Assembly: GCA_033002965.1 (NCBI GenBank)
Contig: JAURVB010003376.1
Span: forward strand, 34,469-98,468
Reading direction: 5' to 3'
DNA: 64,000 nt
Source: Piper betle
Lineage: Eukaryota > Streptophyta > Magnoliopsida > Piperales > Piperaceae
Each line of letters begins with the position of its first letter. Positions within the stretch are counted from its first letter, which is position 1. Of this stretch, positions 24,558 to 36,919 are shown one piece after another. The notes beneath the pieces were generated by a model. The model had not been told where the DNA came from, ran no database searches, and saw nothing but the letters and a program-made list of their open reading frames with translations. The translations under genes and the position numbers were made by a program.

Positions 24558-27500
24558 CCCTTCTTAATTTATAATTTTTACTATCTTTCTAAAAAATTCA
24601 AACTTGTCTTGAGTGAGAGCTTTTGTAAACATATTAGCCATTTGTTCTTTAATGTTGATGAACTTTAATTCAATTTCTCCTTCTTCAATAAGATCTCTAA
24701 TAAAGTGATGCCTCAACTCAATATACTTCGACCGAGCATGAAAAATAGGATTTTTGCTCGTGCAATAACATACATGTTATCACAAAACATTCTAGTTACT
24801 CCATCTTGTTCACACAAAAGATCTTTGAGAAATCTCCTTAGCCAAATGGCTTTGCACGCTGCACTTATGATGAAAATATGTTCAGCTTCACATGAAGATA
24901 TTGCAACCGTCTTTTACTTCTTAGAAGACCATGATATAACCTTGCTCGCTGGCTAAAAACATATCCCGATGTGTTCTTCTTATCATCTTGGCAACCAGCC
25001 CAATTACTATTTGAATATCAATTAACTTAGCCTCATTTTTAACTTTATACTTCACACCAAAATTCTTTATTCCTTTTACATATCTCAAAATTCTCATCAT
25101 GGCCATCAAATAAATTTTGCTAGGATTGTTCATGTACCTTGAAACTACACTAACCGCATGCACAATATATGGTATAGTGTTTGTGAGATAAATTAAAACT
25201 CCAACCAAACTTTTATATATTTGCTCATTGGTTAATTCATCAATATCATCTCCTTTTAATTTCTTATTCATTCCTATCGGTGTAGGCATAGGCTTGTAAT
25301 TAGACATACTAGATTTTTTAACAAATCATCCACATACTTTTCTTGAGAAAATAAATATCTCACTTTTCTTTTGTTTCACTTGAATGCAAAGAAAATATCT
25401 CATAAGTCCCAAATCACTCATCTCATATTCATTCATCATGGTATTTTGAAATCAATTAGCATCTTATCACAATTACTAGCATATATCAAATCATCAACAT
25501 ATAAGCAAAACATGAGAAAGTTATCACCTTCTATCTTCTTTCGTCACATAAAGTGAGGGCTCACTTGAACTTCTATGGAATTTATTCCTCTTCATGTAAT
25601 TATCAATTTTGCTATTCCATATTCTAGGTGTTTGTTTTAGGCCATATATAGTTTTTTTCAATTCATACACCTTATTTTTTTGCCCTTCAATCATATATCC
25701 CTGAGGTTGCTTCACATACACCTTTTCTTCCAACTCACCATTCAAAAAAGTCTATTTCGCATCAAGTTGATACACTTGTAGTCCCAATTAAGTTACAATT
25801 ACTAACATTGTTCTTATTGTTTCCATCCTTACAACCGGTGTAAATGTCTCGTTAAAGTCAATCCCATATTGTCGGGAGTATCAGTTTGCAACCAATATTG
25901 CCTTGTGCTTTTGAATTTAACTGTCTTCATTAAACTTTGTTTTGTTCACCCATTTCAAACCAATCACATCTTTATCTTTTGATTTTTCAACAAGTTGTCA
26001 TGTTTGATTCTTCTCAATCATCTTCATTTCTTCATCCATAGCTTGTACCCATTCTTTGTGTTTTATAACTTCATTAAAGTATTGAGGCTCAAATGCAAGA
26101 AAAACAATATTACATTCCATGATTTCTTGTAAAGAACGCACCCTTCTCGGAGGAGAATTTGTATCATTGTCATTTGGCCTTACTTGCCACTCTCTTTGTT
26201 GTGTATTAATATGTGTGGTGAATAAGATGAACTTAGTATATCTTTATGTTCTTCAACAATTTTATTGATAGATAGTATTTCACCTTTTGCTTCTTTTTCT
26301 ACTTCCACACATGGTCTCTTCAAATGAGCTTCACTATCACACACTTTTCATGCCTCATTCTCATCAAAGATCACATCTCTTAAAATTATTTAATACCCTA
26401 TAGCCTTTATACTCTTCACAATATCCAATAAAAAGATATTTCTTATATTTTTCATCAAATTCCTTCTCTTTTGTGATGGAATATGAGCATATGCAATACA
26501 TCGAAAAATTCTCAAAGTACTCACTTTTGGTTTTCTCTTGTGTCAAACTTCAAATGGAGTCTTATTTTCGACCACCTTGGTAAGATATCTATTGAGAATA
26601 TAGATCGTGGTATTTACCGCCTTTGCCCAAAATTTATATGGGAGGTTTTTGTGCACCAACATGCATCTAGTCATTTCAACAATTGTTCTATTCCCTTTTT
26701 TACTACACCATTTTGTTGAGGTGTGTAACTTATAGTCAACTCCATTCTTATGCGATTGTATTTACAAAAGTTCCAAAACTCTTTTGAATTGAATTTTACA
26801 CCTTTATAGGTCCTCAAAACTTTCAAGTAAAGTCCACTTTGTTTTTCAACCATTGCTTTAAATTCAACAAACTTGGAAAATGCTTGTGATTTTTATGTAA
26901 GAAGTAAACTCACATCATTCTTGTAAAATCATCAACAAGAAGAAAAAATACCTTGCACCCTCTAATTGTTGGAGTATTTGTTGGAGCACTTAAATCGGCA
27001 TACATTAATCAAGTGGGGTTCTTGTCCTCTATGATGACTCCGAAAATGGCAACCTTTATTGTTTTCTATACACACACCCTTCACAAAGCTTATGGTCTTG
27101 ATCAATTTATGGTAAACCAAGTACTATGTTTTTGTATTTCAAGAATGCAAGACTTCTAAAATTTAAGTGACCATACCTAACGCGCCAAAGATGATATATA
27201 TCATCATAAGTAGTCTTCAACCCATAATAATCATAAGAAAGCATTTTCAATTGAAAAACTTTACTAATATTCATCTCCACTTTGGTAACTAATTGATTGT
27301 TGCCTTTGTCAAGAATTTCACACTCTTTGTTGTCAAAAGTCACCTTTTATCTTTTTTAAAGCAATTGTCTGACACTGAACAAATTTGTAGCTAAATCGAG
27401 TATATAATACACATTATGAATAAATTCAGTAGTTCCTTGCTTGCTTTGGGCCGAAATCACACATTTGCCAACAATTTCCCTTGCCTTGCCATCTCCAAAC

Positions 27501-28718
27501 TTCACACTAGAGGAGAAATTATCATCAAATTTCACAATTTTTTTTAGTTCCAGTCATGTAATTGTTATATCCACTATCTACATACTAAACATCATTATAT
27601 TCCTCTTCAGTAGACATGCAAGAATAAAATACATCATCTTTATTGTCATTTTTTTCAATATAATAAGTTTTTCTCTTCTTTTTTAACATAGCCTTAATAT
27701 TTTGGCTTGTACTTACAATCTTTTGGATCATATGCATGTTATGGACATCTCTCACATCTATGATAGTAATTCTTGGCAATATAATTGGTTCTCTTGCAAA
27801 TATAGCATTCTCTTTTGATTTTGGCCTCTTCCATAACCTTGTCCTCAACCATCATTATAATTTTTTTCTACATTTATAATTTTCTCCATCACCATTGTAA
27901 TTACTTCTCTTTCGTCCTCTACCTCTTCCATCATAAAACTTATTTAAAGACTCACATTTTTTGTATCTCTTTGTATTTTCTACATTCACCTTTGATTGAA
28001 AAGTTTGTTCTAGATTTATAGTAGACATTACCCTATTTATCCTTTGTTCATGCACCTAAAAAAGCTCATTGATTCACTGATAAACAATTTGGATAAATCT
28101 TCAGACTCCTCAATAATTGCAACATGTTCAAATTTGGATGACATGCTTCTCAACACTTTTTCCACAACTTTTTTTCCGTAATATCATTTCTATATTTTCT
28201 AATTTTATTTACAATGGCAATAATTCTTAAAGACAAATCTTTTACATTTTTACCGTCCTTTATACTTATATTATCAAAATCAGCTCATATATTTTGAAGT
28301 TTTGCCAAGATTACCTTATTGTTGCCTTTGAATTCATTCCTCAAAATTTTTCAAGCATCCATGGATTTTATTGCTCTCATAATCCTTGAAGAATATCTTT
28401 ACTTTCTCTTTGTTAAATAAGGAAGAAGGCTTTTGCATCCCTTTTCTTGTTCTCATCATACTCTTTCTTTTTGTCTTTACTTTAAGTGGCTAGAACTTTA
28501 TTACTTTGAGGTTTTTCATACCCATCTTCGACCATCTTTATTTGTATACTTCAATAATCATAACTCTCCACATTTTCATCAAACATTGAAATAAGAATTT
28601 TTTATAGACTATCTAAAATCATGATTTTTCTTTATCTTAATTTTGAAAAAATGAATTTTTTTTCAAAGGGTTTTCAATAAAAGATGATGAGGCGAAACAA
28701 AAGCTCTGATACCAAATT

Positions 28719-28977
28719 TGTTAAGGAAAAGATGGATGAAAATAACATATATTGAAAATGATCGATAAACAATAAAATCTTACTAAATAAAAAGAAGATG
28801 ATCAAAGGGTCTTTCCCTTTTATTTTATTTTTTGCTTTTCTAATATTCTCCTAAAGTTGCTCTCTTGTTACAAGATATAAAAAATATAAGTTTAGTATAT
28901 AAGTACCCTTCCAGTTCATAATTATTACATCATTTGCTTTAAACCCAATAAATTATAAATTACATCACTTTCTACCA
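28719..28977 (-). repeat. Copia 1 right (5') LTR
   Basis: Starts TGTTAAGGAAAAG and ends TTTCTACCA. The tRNA-Met primer-binding site lies immediately to its left (28700-28713 on the plus strand reads AAGCTCTGATACCA). Confidence 0.9.
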
Positions 28978-28982
28978 ATGTG
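28978..28982. repeat. Target site duplication, right copy (ATGTG)
   Basis: Second copy of the ATGTG duplication; the invertase reading resumes directly after it. Confidence 0.9.
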
Positions 28983-29204
28983 ATCCAAAAAATATAAGAT
29001 GGAGTTATCACAACGGAGGATCCTCTCCGGTTTTTTCTATCCGCCTTTTGATACCTGCTACCTTTTTTCCGATTTTGCAGAGGATCATTCAATCTCAAAC
29101 TTGTTCAAACTTCCAAGAGGCATTCATAAAGGTCACTTACGAGATTCCAAATGTTGTGGCTAAGATTCCCGTACGAGGAGCTAAGATTCCTGTACGAGGA
29201 CATT

Positions 29205-29325
29205 GATTAGCTCTTTACTAGCATTTGCCAGCAATTTCATCACCGGAGCTCGTAAAAACCGGCATTGCTCTTTACTAGCATTTGCCAGCAATTTCATCAC
29301 CGGCTAGTAAAAACCGGCATTGGCG
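29205..29325. repeat. Short tandem duplication
   Basis: A unit of about 55 bp containing TCTTTACTAGCATTTGCCAG and AAAAACCGGCATTG occurs twice. Just before it, CTAAGATTCC-GTACGAGGA also occurs twice. It marks the left edge of duplicated block B. Confidence 0.7.
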
Positions 29326-29409
29326 ATAAGTTGAACGTGGATCACAATTTGTAATGTTAGGAATGGATCAGTTGAGGTGACAACATGGACACAATTCATT
29401 TATTGTTTG

Positions 29410-30957
29410 TGTTGGGCTGTTTGGGCCCGACCTAATCTTCAAAACCACTATTGGGTTCAATGGGCTTTCAAACAGAACTTACAATAAGTGTTTTGGGCCT
29501 CTCTTAATCCAAAATCTAGTTTAAGAATTAAGGCTTTCCCATTAGCCTATATACAAGTCACCAACAACTTCTATACATGATGTGGGATAAACCCAACAAT
29601 TTTCCCCCTCACACATCATGTTACCTGAATTATCTCCCCCTCACCACATGCAAGGCCCACATATTATAATGAAGTTCCAGAAGACTCCAATTCAGGCTAG
29701 CCCACCCAAATCATCTCCCCTCACCACATAGTGAAGTTCTAGGAGACTCCAATTCAGGCTGGCTCGAGGCAATACTAAGCCAACCAGGCTCTGATACCAC
29801 TTGTTGGGATTAATCAAACAAACCAAATACAAATCCCCTATTTCAACACATAAGGATGAGAAGTACCAAGTAAATAGAGTGAGACGACAAGATAATTTTA
29901 CGTAAAAACCCCAAATTTGAGGAAAAAACCATGGGGCAAACGGCCAGATTAAATTCACTATATCATAATTTTGATACAGAATAGATCCACAGCAGAACAA
30001 AATCTCCAATACCAATTTACAGTACTTTCTACAAAATTTGTATAAAATCGTAGAAGACAATAAAGGAAGAATATTACAAATTAAGAACTTGGCGAAGTTA
30101 CCATTGACGACTACAAGTCAATCTCAACAAAGCATTTACCTTTCTTCAATCCATACAATTTTCTTTCTCCCTTTGCAGCAATTGCAAGTCAATCTCAACA
30201 AAGCATTCACTTGGCGAAGTTATTATTGATGATTACAAGTCAATCTCAACAAAGCAGCCACCTTTCTTGAATCCACACAATTTTCTTTCTCCCTTTGCAG
30301 CAGTTGCAAGTCAATCTCAACAAAACATTCAATTTTCTTCAATTCACATAATTTTCTTTCTCCCTTTTCAGCAGTTGCAAGTCAATCTCAACAAAGCATT
30401 CACCTTTCTTCAATCCACATAATTTTCTTTCTCCCTTGGCAGCAGTTGCAAGTCAATCTCAACAAAACATTCACCTTTCTTCAATCCACACAATTTTCTT
30501 TCTCCATTTACAGCAGTAACTCAAATTTTCTTTCTCCCTATGTAGCAGTAACTCAAAAACCAGAAAATCAAAGAAAAAGACGTTGTACGTTGTTTTTATT
30601 CCTTTCAACTAACTAAATCCGACCACTTGTTGAGCCTTGCAGCAATAACTCAAATTTTCTTTCTCCCTTTGCAGCAGTAACTCAAAAACCAGAAAACCAA
30701 AGAAGAAAACGTAGAAAAACGTTGTACGTTGCTTTTATTCCTTTTAACTAACCAAATCTGACCACTTGTTGAGCCTTTTGAGCTCCCACCCAAACTTCAA
30801 AATTACTATTGGGTCCAATGGGCTTTCAAATGAGACTTGCAATAAATATTATGAACCTCTCTTAATCCAAAAACTAACTCACGAATTAAGACTTTCTCAT
30901 TAGCCTATATACACGTCACCAATAACCTTTATATATGATATAGGATAAACCCAATAA
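29410..30957 (-). mobile_element. Non-autonomous LTR element with unequal LTRs
   Basis: The left terminal repeat (29410-29598) starts TGTTGGG and ends CCCAACA. The right one (29802-30957) starts TGTTGGGATTAATC and ends ACCCAATAA. Only about 200 bp lie between them: a purine tract (reverse complement of TTTTCCCCCTC) next to the left repeat, and a primer site (reverse complement of GGCTCTGATACCA) next to the right. There is no coding sequence. The left repeat matches only the last 190 bp of the right one, so the right LTR is about six times longer. Its first part resembles the LTR of copia 3, suggesting a chimeric LTR or a large deletion in the left copy. Confidence 0.7.
30113..30775. repeat. 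Tandem repeats inside the long LTR
   Basis: About five to six copies of a 70-75-bp unit containing AAGTCAATCTCAACAAAGCA and ATTTTCTTTCTCCC lie between 30113 and 30510. They are followed by two copies of a roughly 130-bp unit containing CAGTAACTCAAAAACCAGAAA and CGACCACTTGTTGAGCC (30517-30775). Copia 3 LTRs carry only one copy of the 70-bp unit. Confidence 0.85.
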
Positions 30958-31749
30958 CTTATAGATCATAAATAATAAAAATAAAATATATTACCTCATT
31001 TGTCATTTTTTTAATACACTTAATTTTTTTTCATCTTTTCAACATAACATAGCCTTGATATTTTGATTTATACCGATTTTTAAGCCGTAAGTTTTTTCTC
31101 TCCAAAATTCCTCGTAAAACCAGAGCGTTGGTTGACCTTTTTTCACCCTTCTACGACACTTTTTTGTATAATCAAAAGCAGGAAAGCATTGGTCGTTTGA
31201 TGGTTTCGCTTACTAATCTCGGACAATTTTTCCACTTTTCCATACAAGACTTTCGATGCATTTCCTGTTTTCCAAACGTTCGATGGCGTGAGACTTTCAA
31301 TGCATTTCGTTGGACCCCAATCATAATCCGAAAGTTGATGGTTTGCTTTTCTTAACAAACAAAACGTCACTACATTTATGAGTGATTAGCCCATCAACAC
31401 CTTTATGCAGTAGCTTTTCATACTAGCATAGAGCTTTTCATACAATCCCAAAACTGATGTGGACTAAGTAGTGACTAACCAAGGCATTGTGTTAGTTAGT
31501 GCTTGACCTTGACCAGTTGACGGGACTAAGTAGTGACTAGTTGCTGGGCATGCATATCCATAAGCACCTTGTCATACACCACGGGCAAAATAAATGAAGG
31601 CAAATTAAGTTACAACTTACAACAACCTGTTCACGCATAGATTCTAGACTCCTCTTCCAATTTATATGGAACCACCTTTCCTAGTTCAAACCTTTTCTAC
31701 CTTTTCTCCTCATTCCCCTCTCACAAAAATTTGCGGAAGACGTTTCGTC

Positions 31750-31757
31750 TATAAAAA
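31750..31757 (+). promoter_or_regulatory. TATA box of SAUR copy B
   Basis: TATAAAAA in the context conserved with copies A and C, 105 bp before the ATG. Confidence 0.65.
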
Positions 31758-31861
31758 CAAAGCTCGAGTTGCTTCTTCAGCACACATGATAGCTAGCTAG
31801 CTAATCTCGTAACTCAACACCATCTTCTCTTCCTTCTTCAACTTCTTCTAGTGTATGTAAT

Positions 31862-32098
31862 ATGCCTGGGAAAAAGGAGGGGACCCACACCCCAAAGGGG
31901 CATTTTGTAGTGTATGTTGGAGCTTACAGGAGTAGATACGTTGTACCCACCTGTTTTCTAAGGCACCCTTTGTTCCAGCAGCTGCTTGAGATATCAGCAG
32001 AAGAATTTGGGTTCAGTAGTCGGGGTGGAATCGTTCTTCCTTGTGATGAGGAAAAATTCAAGCAATTATTTGGCTCGAGCATCCATTATGGTGATTAA
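31862..32098 (+). CDS. SAUR auxin-responsive small protein, copy B, 78 aa
   Basis: Same SAUR core as copies A and C (PKGHFVVYVG, SRYVVP, LRHPLFQQLLEIS, EEFGFSSRGGIVLPCDEEKF). Differences: MPGKKEGTHT in place of MPWKKEGTNT near the start, VVPTC in place of VVPIC, and a single-base deletion in the last codons that replaces the GRLRIG tail with GD and ends the protein four residues early. The core is untouched, so it may still work. Its 5' flank has also lost segments shared by A and C. It is the most diverged of the three copies although it lies between them. Confidence 0.88.
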   Translation: MPGKKEGTHTPKGHFVVYVGAYRSRYVVPTCFLRHPLFQQLLEISAEEFGFSSRGGIVLPCDEEKFKQLFGSSIHYGD

Positions 32099-32564
32099 GG
32101 AGAGGCTAGCTGTTTAATATATCTATGCAAAACGTTAATATATCCTTTTTATTTTTGTTTTGTTTGGACTAATGTCTATCTTATAAGCTGCTGAAATTGT
32201 GTTTCGTACTTTTGCCCGTAAATTTGCGCTGCTGTGTACAGCTATTAACGCTCTGTTTTTCATGGGAAGTGAACTTATGACCCAGCTAATTTCTCTTTAC
32301 ATAAAAAAGTAGGATTTTCTGATAATTTCATTAAGAAATGAGGTTTTTAGTCTATGATTATTTTATTTTATACCAACGTCATGACCAATTTGAGATTTCT
32401 TAATTCTTAGTATATCCGCTACAAAAAAATTGGTTTTCTCTCCCCATTTTAAAAAGATGGCATAAAGTCTTGTCCAAGCAATTTTTTATGATGGAGAAAA
32501 AAATTCTAGATTTATTTTTATATTTAGACATTTTTACAGGTAAGTATATATTAATTTTCGTAAC

Positions 32565-33038
32565 ACACTAGTTTTGGGAGGGCAATGGGGTGGGTGATGA
32601 CGGGGGCTAGGGCGGGGGCGGCTGCAATGGTGGCGATCGGGGCAGCGTCAGAGGGGGTGAAGGAGGAGGAGGGGCGCGTAAGTGATGGAGACAAGAGAAT
32701 AGGGGGAAAGAAATAGTTGGTCGCATTTTTGTAATTAAAAATTGAATCGACTTTAATCCGAGTCAAAAATAATAACTAATTTTAAATAATTTAAAAAAAT
32801 CTAAAAAAATACTAAAAAATATAATACACTCTATAACATCAAAATAACAAATTTTATAACTAATAACCCATTAATTTTAACCGATTTGAGTAAACTGATT
32901 ATTGTCCAATTTTTAATGAATCAATCCAATTTAATAACTCCATTCTGATCCAATTTAATAACTCTATTCCGATCCAATTTAATGACTCCATTCCGATCCG
33001 ATTCTACATCAAATTATGATTTTTTCAACTATAGTCTA
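32565..33038. mobile_element. Non-autonomous DNA element, copy 2, inverted
   Basis: Inserted in the 3' flank of SAUR copy B and absent from copies A and C. The GC-rich half is on the left and the AT-rich half on the right, the reverse of copies 1 and 3. The junction TTTTTGTAATTAAAAATTG is the reverse complement of the family motif. The right end reads GATTTTTTCAACTATAG, matching the family terminus; the left end is not resolved. Confidence 0.55.
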
Positions 33039-33629
33039 AATTATACTAATCAACTAACTCAAGTTCAAACAGGCTAATGTATCAATTAGATGCATTCAAA
33101 TTGGATGACAATTGAGTCATCCTTAAACCAAGATCCAATGTTTTTATAGTATATAGAAGACCCCTTTGAAAGTAATCATAATTATAATCAATATGTATAT
33201 TAAAACATTAAATAATATTAATTTTTATATAAAATTAAATAAATATCTTGTATAAATTTAAATAGTTAGAAATATATGTTAGTTTTTTCTTTTTAATTTT
33301 TTTTCAAAATATCACATTTCTTTCTTTCGAATAAAACCCTAATAAGCGATCAACACAAATGGCCCTACAAAACTTGGGCCCAAAATAGAGCCTGTCGGGC
33401 CCATTCTATGAAGCCAGGTCTATTCAAACCGTTTACTCCGACCCGCTACTAACTTACGACTCAACGTCGCCGGGAAAGTTCGGGGGTCTCGCCGGAGAAG
33501 ACGATCCCGGCGACGCTCCTCCCATGCTCTGGCGACACTCTCTTCCTCTTCCCTCACCCTTTCCCACTCCAATATTGCTCAAAACTTCCACCAGTGCTCC
33601 GATCTCGCTGCCCCCATCATCTTCCCCTG

Positions 33630-34094
33630 ATGCTGGCCAGGCCACTCGCTCAGCTGCTGCTTCCTGTGCTCGGCATCACCTTTCACGCCGTCCTCCTCAT
33701 TCCCCGATTCTTCCACTCCCCCGTACCCGTCGCTTCTTCTTCTGATACGTCCCCATTCCTGGTTGGTGACGTCGGCTGCCGGGAGCAGCTCACCGACGTG
33801 GTAGCGGCATTTCGGAAGTGGGGCGCGAGGGTGGGTTGCTCTGAGTTCAGGGAGAGGCACTGAGACTGGGGTAGAAATGGGTCGGCGGCACTCCAGGGGG
33901 AGGGTGGTGGGCATTGTGAGGGGTTGAAGAGGGGGCATGTGAATGTGGTTGTGAAACAGTGGACCTGGATCCCTGACAATTTGGATGGTTTGTATTCGTG
34001 TCGGTGTGGGTTGAGCTGCCTCTGGACTAAATCTACTGTTCTTGCTGATAAACATGATGCCTTGTTGTTTGAGACCTCCAAGCCTCCCATCATT
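33630..34094 (+). pseudogene. FUT13: FUT13-type alpha-1,4-fucosyltransferase, exon 1 pseudogene (copy B)
   Basis: Exon 1 of the plant alpha-1,4-fucosyltransferase (GT10, Golgi, adds the Lewis-a fucose to N-glycans). The ATG at 33630 opens a hydrophobic signal-anchor (LAQLLLPVLGITFHAVLLIP). After it come DVVAAFRKW, RVGCSEFRERH, WTWIPDNLDGLYSCRCG and CLWTKSTVLADK, then DALLFET, as in the FUT13 family. A TGA at 33861-33863 follows RERH where copy C still has CGG. The exon ends at a GT at 34095. No downstream GT10 catalytic exon is present in the window, and copia 3 lies 85 bp further on. Confidence 0.85.
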
Positions 34095-34178
34095 GTAAAA
34101 CTTGCTTCTTTCCCTTTTTTTCATTCTTTTTGGTATGTTAAATGGTTTGTTTTTGTTTTTTGTTACCGAAGAAAAAAT

Positions 34179-34715
34179 TGTTGGGATTAATCAAACAAAC
34201 CAAATATAAATCCCATATTTTAACACATAAAGATGAAAAATACCAAGCAAATAGAGAGAGACGACAAGATAATTTTAAGTAGAAAACCTCAAATTTAGGG
34301 AAAAAACCACGAGCAAACAGTCAGATCAAATTCACTATATCACAATTTTGATATAGAATAGATCCACAGGAGAACAAAGTCCCCAATACCAATTTATTTT
34401 ACTTTATACAAAATTGGTATAAAGTCGTAGAAGACTATAAAGGAAGAATATTACAGATTAAGAACTTGGCAAAGCTACCATTGACGATTGCAAGCTAATC
34501 TCAACAAAGCATTTACCTTTCTTCAATCTACACAATTTTCTTTCTCTCTTTACATTAGTTTTTCTCCAAAACCCAAAAACCAGAAATACCCCAAAAGAAG
34601 AAAAACGTCATATGTTGCTTTTATCCCTTTCAACTAACCAAATCTGGAAAATCTTGGTTTTTACCCAAAATAGGGTTGTGAGTTCATGTATTTACGGAGG
34701 AGGGACAACCCAACA
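34179..34715 (-). repeat. Copia 3 left (3') LTR
   Basis: TGTTGGGATTAATC to GACAACCCAACA. It aligns end to end with 38854-39389. Confidence 0.9.
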
Positions 34716-34845
34716 AACCTCCCCTTTCCGACTCCATGAAATACCTCTAGCCAGTATGGGAAGCTCCATCCAAGCCTGCTCCATTCCTACAGTAAACATG
34801 TTTCTCCTTTGACACAACTTTAGTCATCATGTCTGAAATGTTTCT

Positions 34846-35807
34846 TTAAGTATGAATTTTTGTTAGCTCAAGAGATTTACTTTCCAACACATTAATTATC
34901 CAGTGATATCTCACATCAATGTGCTTGCTCCTTGAATGAAAACTTGAGTTCTTACTTAGGTGAATTACACTCTGGCTATCACAGTGTACAATGTATCTCT
35001 CCTGTTCAATGCCAATTTCATTCAAAAATCTCTTAGTCCATGACATCTCCTTGCAAGCCTCTGTAGCAGCAATAAATTCTGCTTCAGTTATGGATAATGC
35101 AACACACTTTTGCAACCTAGACTGCCAAGACACAGCCCCATTAGCAAAATTAACAATAAACCTAGATGTTGACCTTCTTGTTTCCAAGTCACCTGCCATG
35201 TCTGCATCGGTGTAACCAACTAATAAAGGTTTATCACTTCCAAAACATAAACACATTTTGGACGTACCTCTTAAGTACCTCATTATCTATTTAATTGTTT
35301 GCCAATATTTTTTGCTCGGATTTGATAAATGTCTGCTAACCATTCCTACTGTATATGCTATATCAGGCCTTGTACAAACCATAACATACATCAAACTACC
35401 AACTGCAGAAGCATAAGGAACTTTTCTCATTTCTTTCATTTCTGTTTCACTTAAGTCACTTTTCTTCAACTTGAAGTGCCCCCAAGTGGAACTCCAACCG
35501 GCTTTGTATCTTTCATGTTGAATTTTTCAAGTACCTTTTCTATGTACTTTTGCTGTGACACCCAAAGCTTTCTAGCTCCCCTGTCACGCCGAATGGACAT
35601 TACCAAGATTTACTTTGCCAGTCCTAAATCCTTCATTGCAAAGGATTTGTTCAAGTTCTTCTTTAAACTTGTAATCTTGGCTCCATCATGTCCTACAATT
35701 AACATGTCATCCACATAAAGCAATAGAATAACAAACTCACCATCATCAAACCTCTTGATGAACACACAGTGATTAGAAACAGATTTCTTATACCCATTCT
35801 TTTCCAT
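34846..35807 (-). pseudogene. Copia 3 reverse transcriptase C-terminus and RNase H region
   Basis: Read from right to left: the reverse transcriptase active-site segment LLLYVDDMLIVG (35807-35610), then a fragment with YASAVGSLMYVMVCTRPD (35469-35287), then RNase H with MRYLRGT, GYTDADMAGD and SKHIDVRYHWI (35283-34846). Stops and frame changes separate the pieces. Confidence 0.85.
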
Positions 35808-35936
35808 AAAAGAATCAAACTTTTTATATCACTATTTAGGAGCTTGCTTCAAACCATACAAACTCTTTTTCAGTCTGCACACCATCTATTCCTTTCCTCT
35901 GACTTTAAAACCCTCTGGTTGCTCTATGTATATGGT

Positions 35937-36809
35937 CTACTCAAGATCACCATGAAGAAAGGCCATCTTCACATCTAACTGTTCAACTTCCAAATCCAAA
36001 CTTGCAGCCAAAGCTAGAACAATTTTAATAGAAGACATTTTAACAACCGGAGAAAAATTTTCATTGAAATCAATACCTTTCTTCTGTCCGAAGCCTTTCA
36101 CCAACAACCTTTCCTTGTACCTTGGTTGTGTGTTATTTTCTTTATATTTGATCCTGTAGACCCATTTATTCCTTAATATTCTCTTCCCCTTAGGAAGATC
36201 CACCAACTCATAGGTGTGATTATCATGCAAAGATTTCATCTCATTTTGCATTGCCTTCAACCACTTCTCCTTTTCTACATGAGCTTTGACCTCATTGAAA
36301 TTTTCTGGTTCTCCACATTCAGTAATTGTCACATATTCTGATGATGGATATCTTGTTGATGGAACTGGTTCACGAGTTGATCTCCTCACATTAGTTGGCT
36401 GCCCTTGATCAGAATCTCCATGCTTTGGTCCAACATCATTAACAAACTCATTAGAAATATCATCAGACACCACTTCCCCACCCTCATCATCACTCGGTGG
36501 GGAAATAATTGTGTCATCCTGAGCCGCCTTTTCACTTCTAGCTGAGGTTGAAGGATCTTTTATCTTTTCCAAGCTTTCCTGAGATTTAGTTTGAGGAACT
36601 TCTTCCTTGCCAAAGTCCTCAACTGTTTGATCCTCCCTGAAAACTACATATCTGCTTCGAATCAGTTTTCTATTTTTAGGATCCCAAAGTTTGTATCCAA
36701 ACTTGTCATCACCATTTCCCCGAAAGATACATTTCACGGCTCTAGAGTCAAGCTTAGCCCTTTGCTCTTTGGGTACATGTGCAAAGGCTTTACAACCAAA
36801 GACTCTCAA
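35937..36809 (-). pseudogene. Copia 3 integrase C-terminus and reverse transcriptase N-terminus
   Basis: A 290-residue open segment starting MRVFGCKAFAHVPKEQRAK (integrase C-terminal region), followed by a charged linker. It then has the reverse transcriptase start: WVYRIKYKEN, YKERLLVKGFGQKKGIDFNE, FSPVVKMSSIK, LEVEQLDVKMAFLHGDLE. The FLHGDLEE box is cut at its last residue by a stop. Confidence 0.88.
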
Positions 36810-36919
36810 ATGAGAATAACTGACTTTTTGTCACTCCAAATCCTTTCTGGTATGTCACTGTCCAGAGCATGTGTGGGAGATCTGTTGATTAAATAACAAG
36901 CTGTGCTCATGGCTTCACC

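Larger units (their letters stand above)
24304..28977 (-). mobile_element. Ty1/copia retrotransposon 1, degenerate, inserted in the invertase pseudogene
   Basis: A 4.67-kb element on the minus strand. LTRs (24304-24557 and 28719-28977) begin TGTT and end CA, with the primer site TGGTATCAGAGC inside the right LTR and a purine tract inside the left one. Pol pieces in order from the right: gag remnant (28055-27855), degenerate nucleocapsid (27848-27585), pre-integrase with HLWRVRYGHLN (27343-27107), integrase with YTPQQNGVVKKGIEQ (26853-26671), reverse transcriptase with KVYVKQPQGYM and KKTIYGLKQTPRIWN (25745-25524), and RNase H region with SRYMNNPSK and ILRYVKG (25307-24921). Many frameshifts and stops make it immobile. 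The LTRs have diverged noticeably, so the insertion is old. Confidence 0.95.
23794..29032 (+). pseudogene. Neutral invertase pseudogene (organelle clade), split by a copia element
   Basis: Segment 1 (23794-24303) follows an AG acceptor. It encodes an invertase exon, starting [18 protein letters not shown] and passing through [45 protein letters not shown] and [12 protein letters not shown]. Segment 2 (28983-29032) resumes the same exon with CDPKN and WSYHNGG, then diverges. Between them sits a copia element. A TAA interrupts segment 1 at 23878-23880, a Gly before the Cys of the GC motif is Arg, and the rest of the gene is absent. Wording such as [17 protein letters not shown] fits the mitochondrial/plastid clade rather than the cytosolic gene at 1-725. 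The retained splice acceptor argues for a genomic rather than a processed copy. Confidence 0.92.
29310..34178 (+). repeat. Duplicated block, copy B (SAUR plus FUT13 exon)
   Basis: From AAAACCGGCATTGGCG through a common upstream stretch (30959-31440, matching 39495-39960), the SAUR gene and the FUT13 exon to TTTTTTGTTACCG. Copy C repeats the same order from 39400. Copy B carries two extra insertions, an LTR-type element at 29410-30957 and a DNA element at 32565-33038. Confidence 0.85.
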
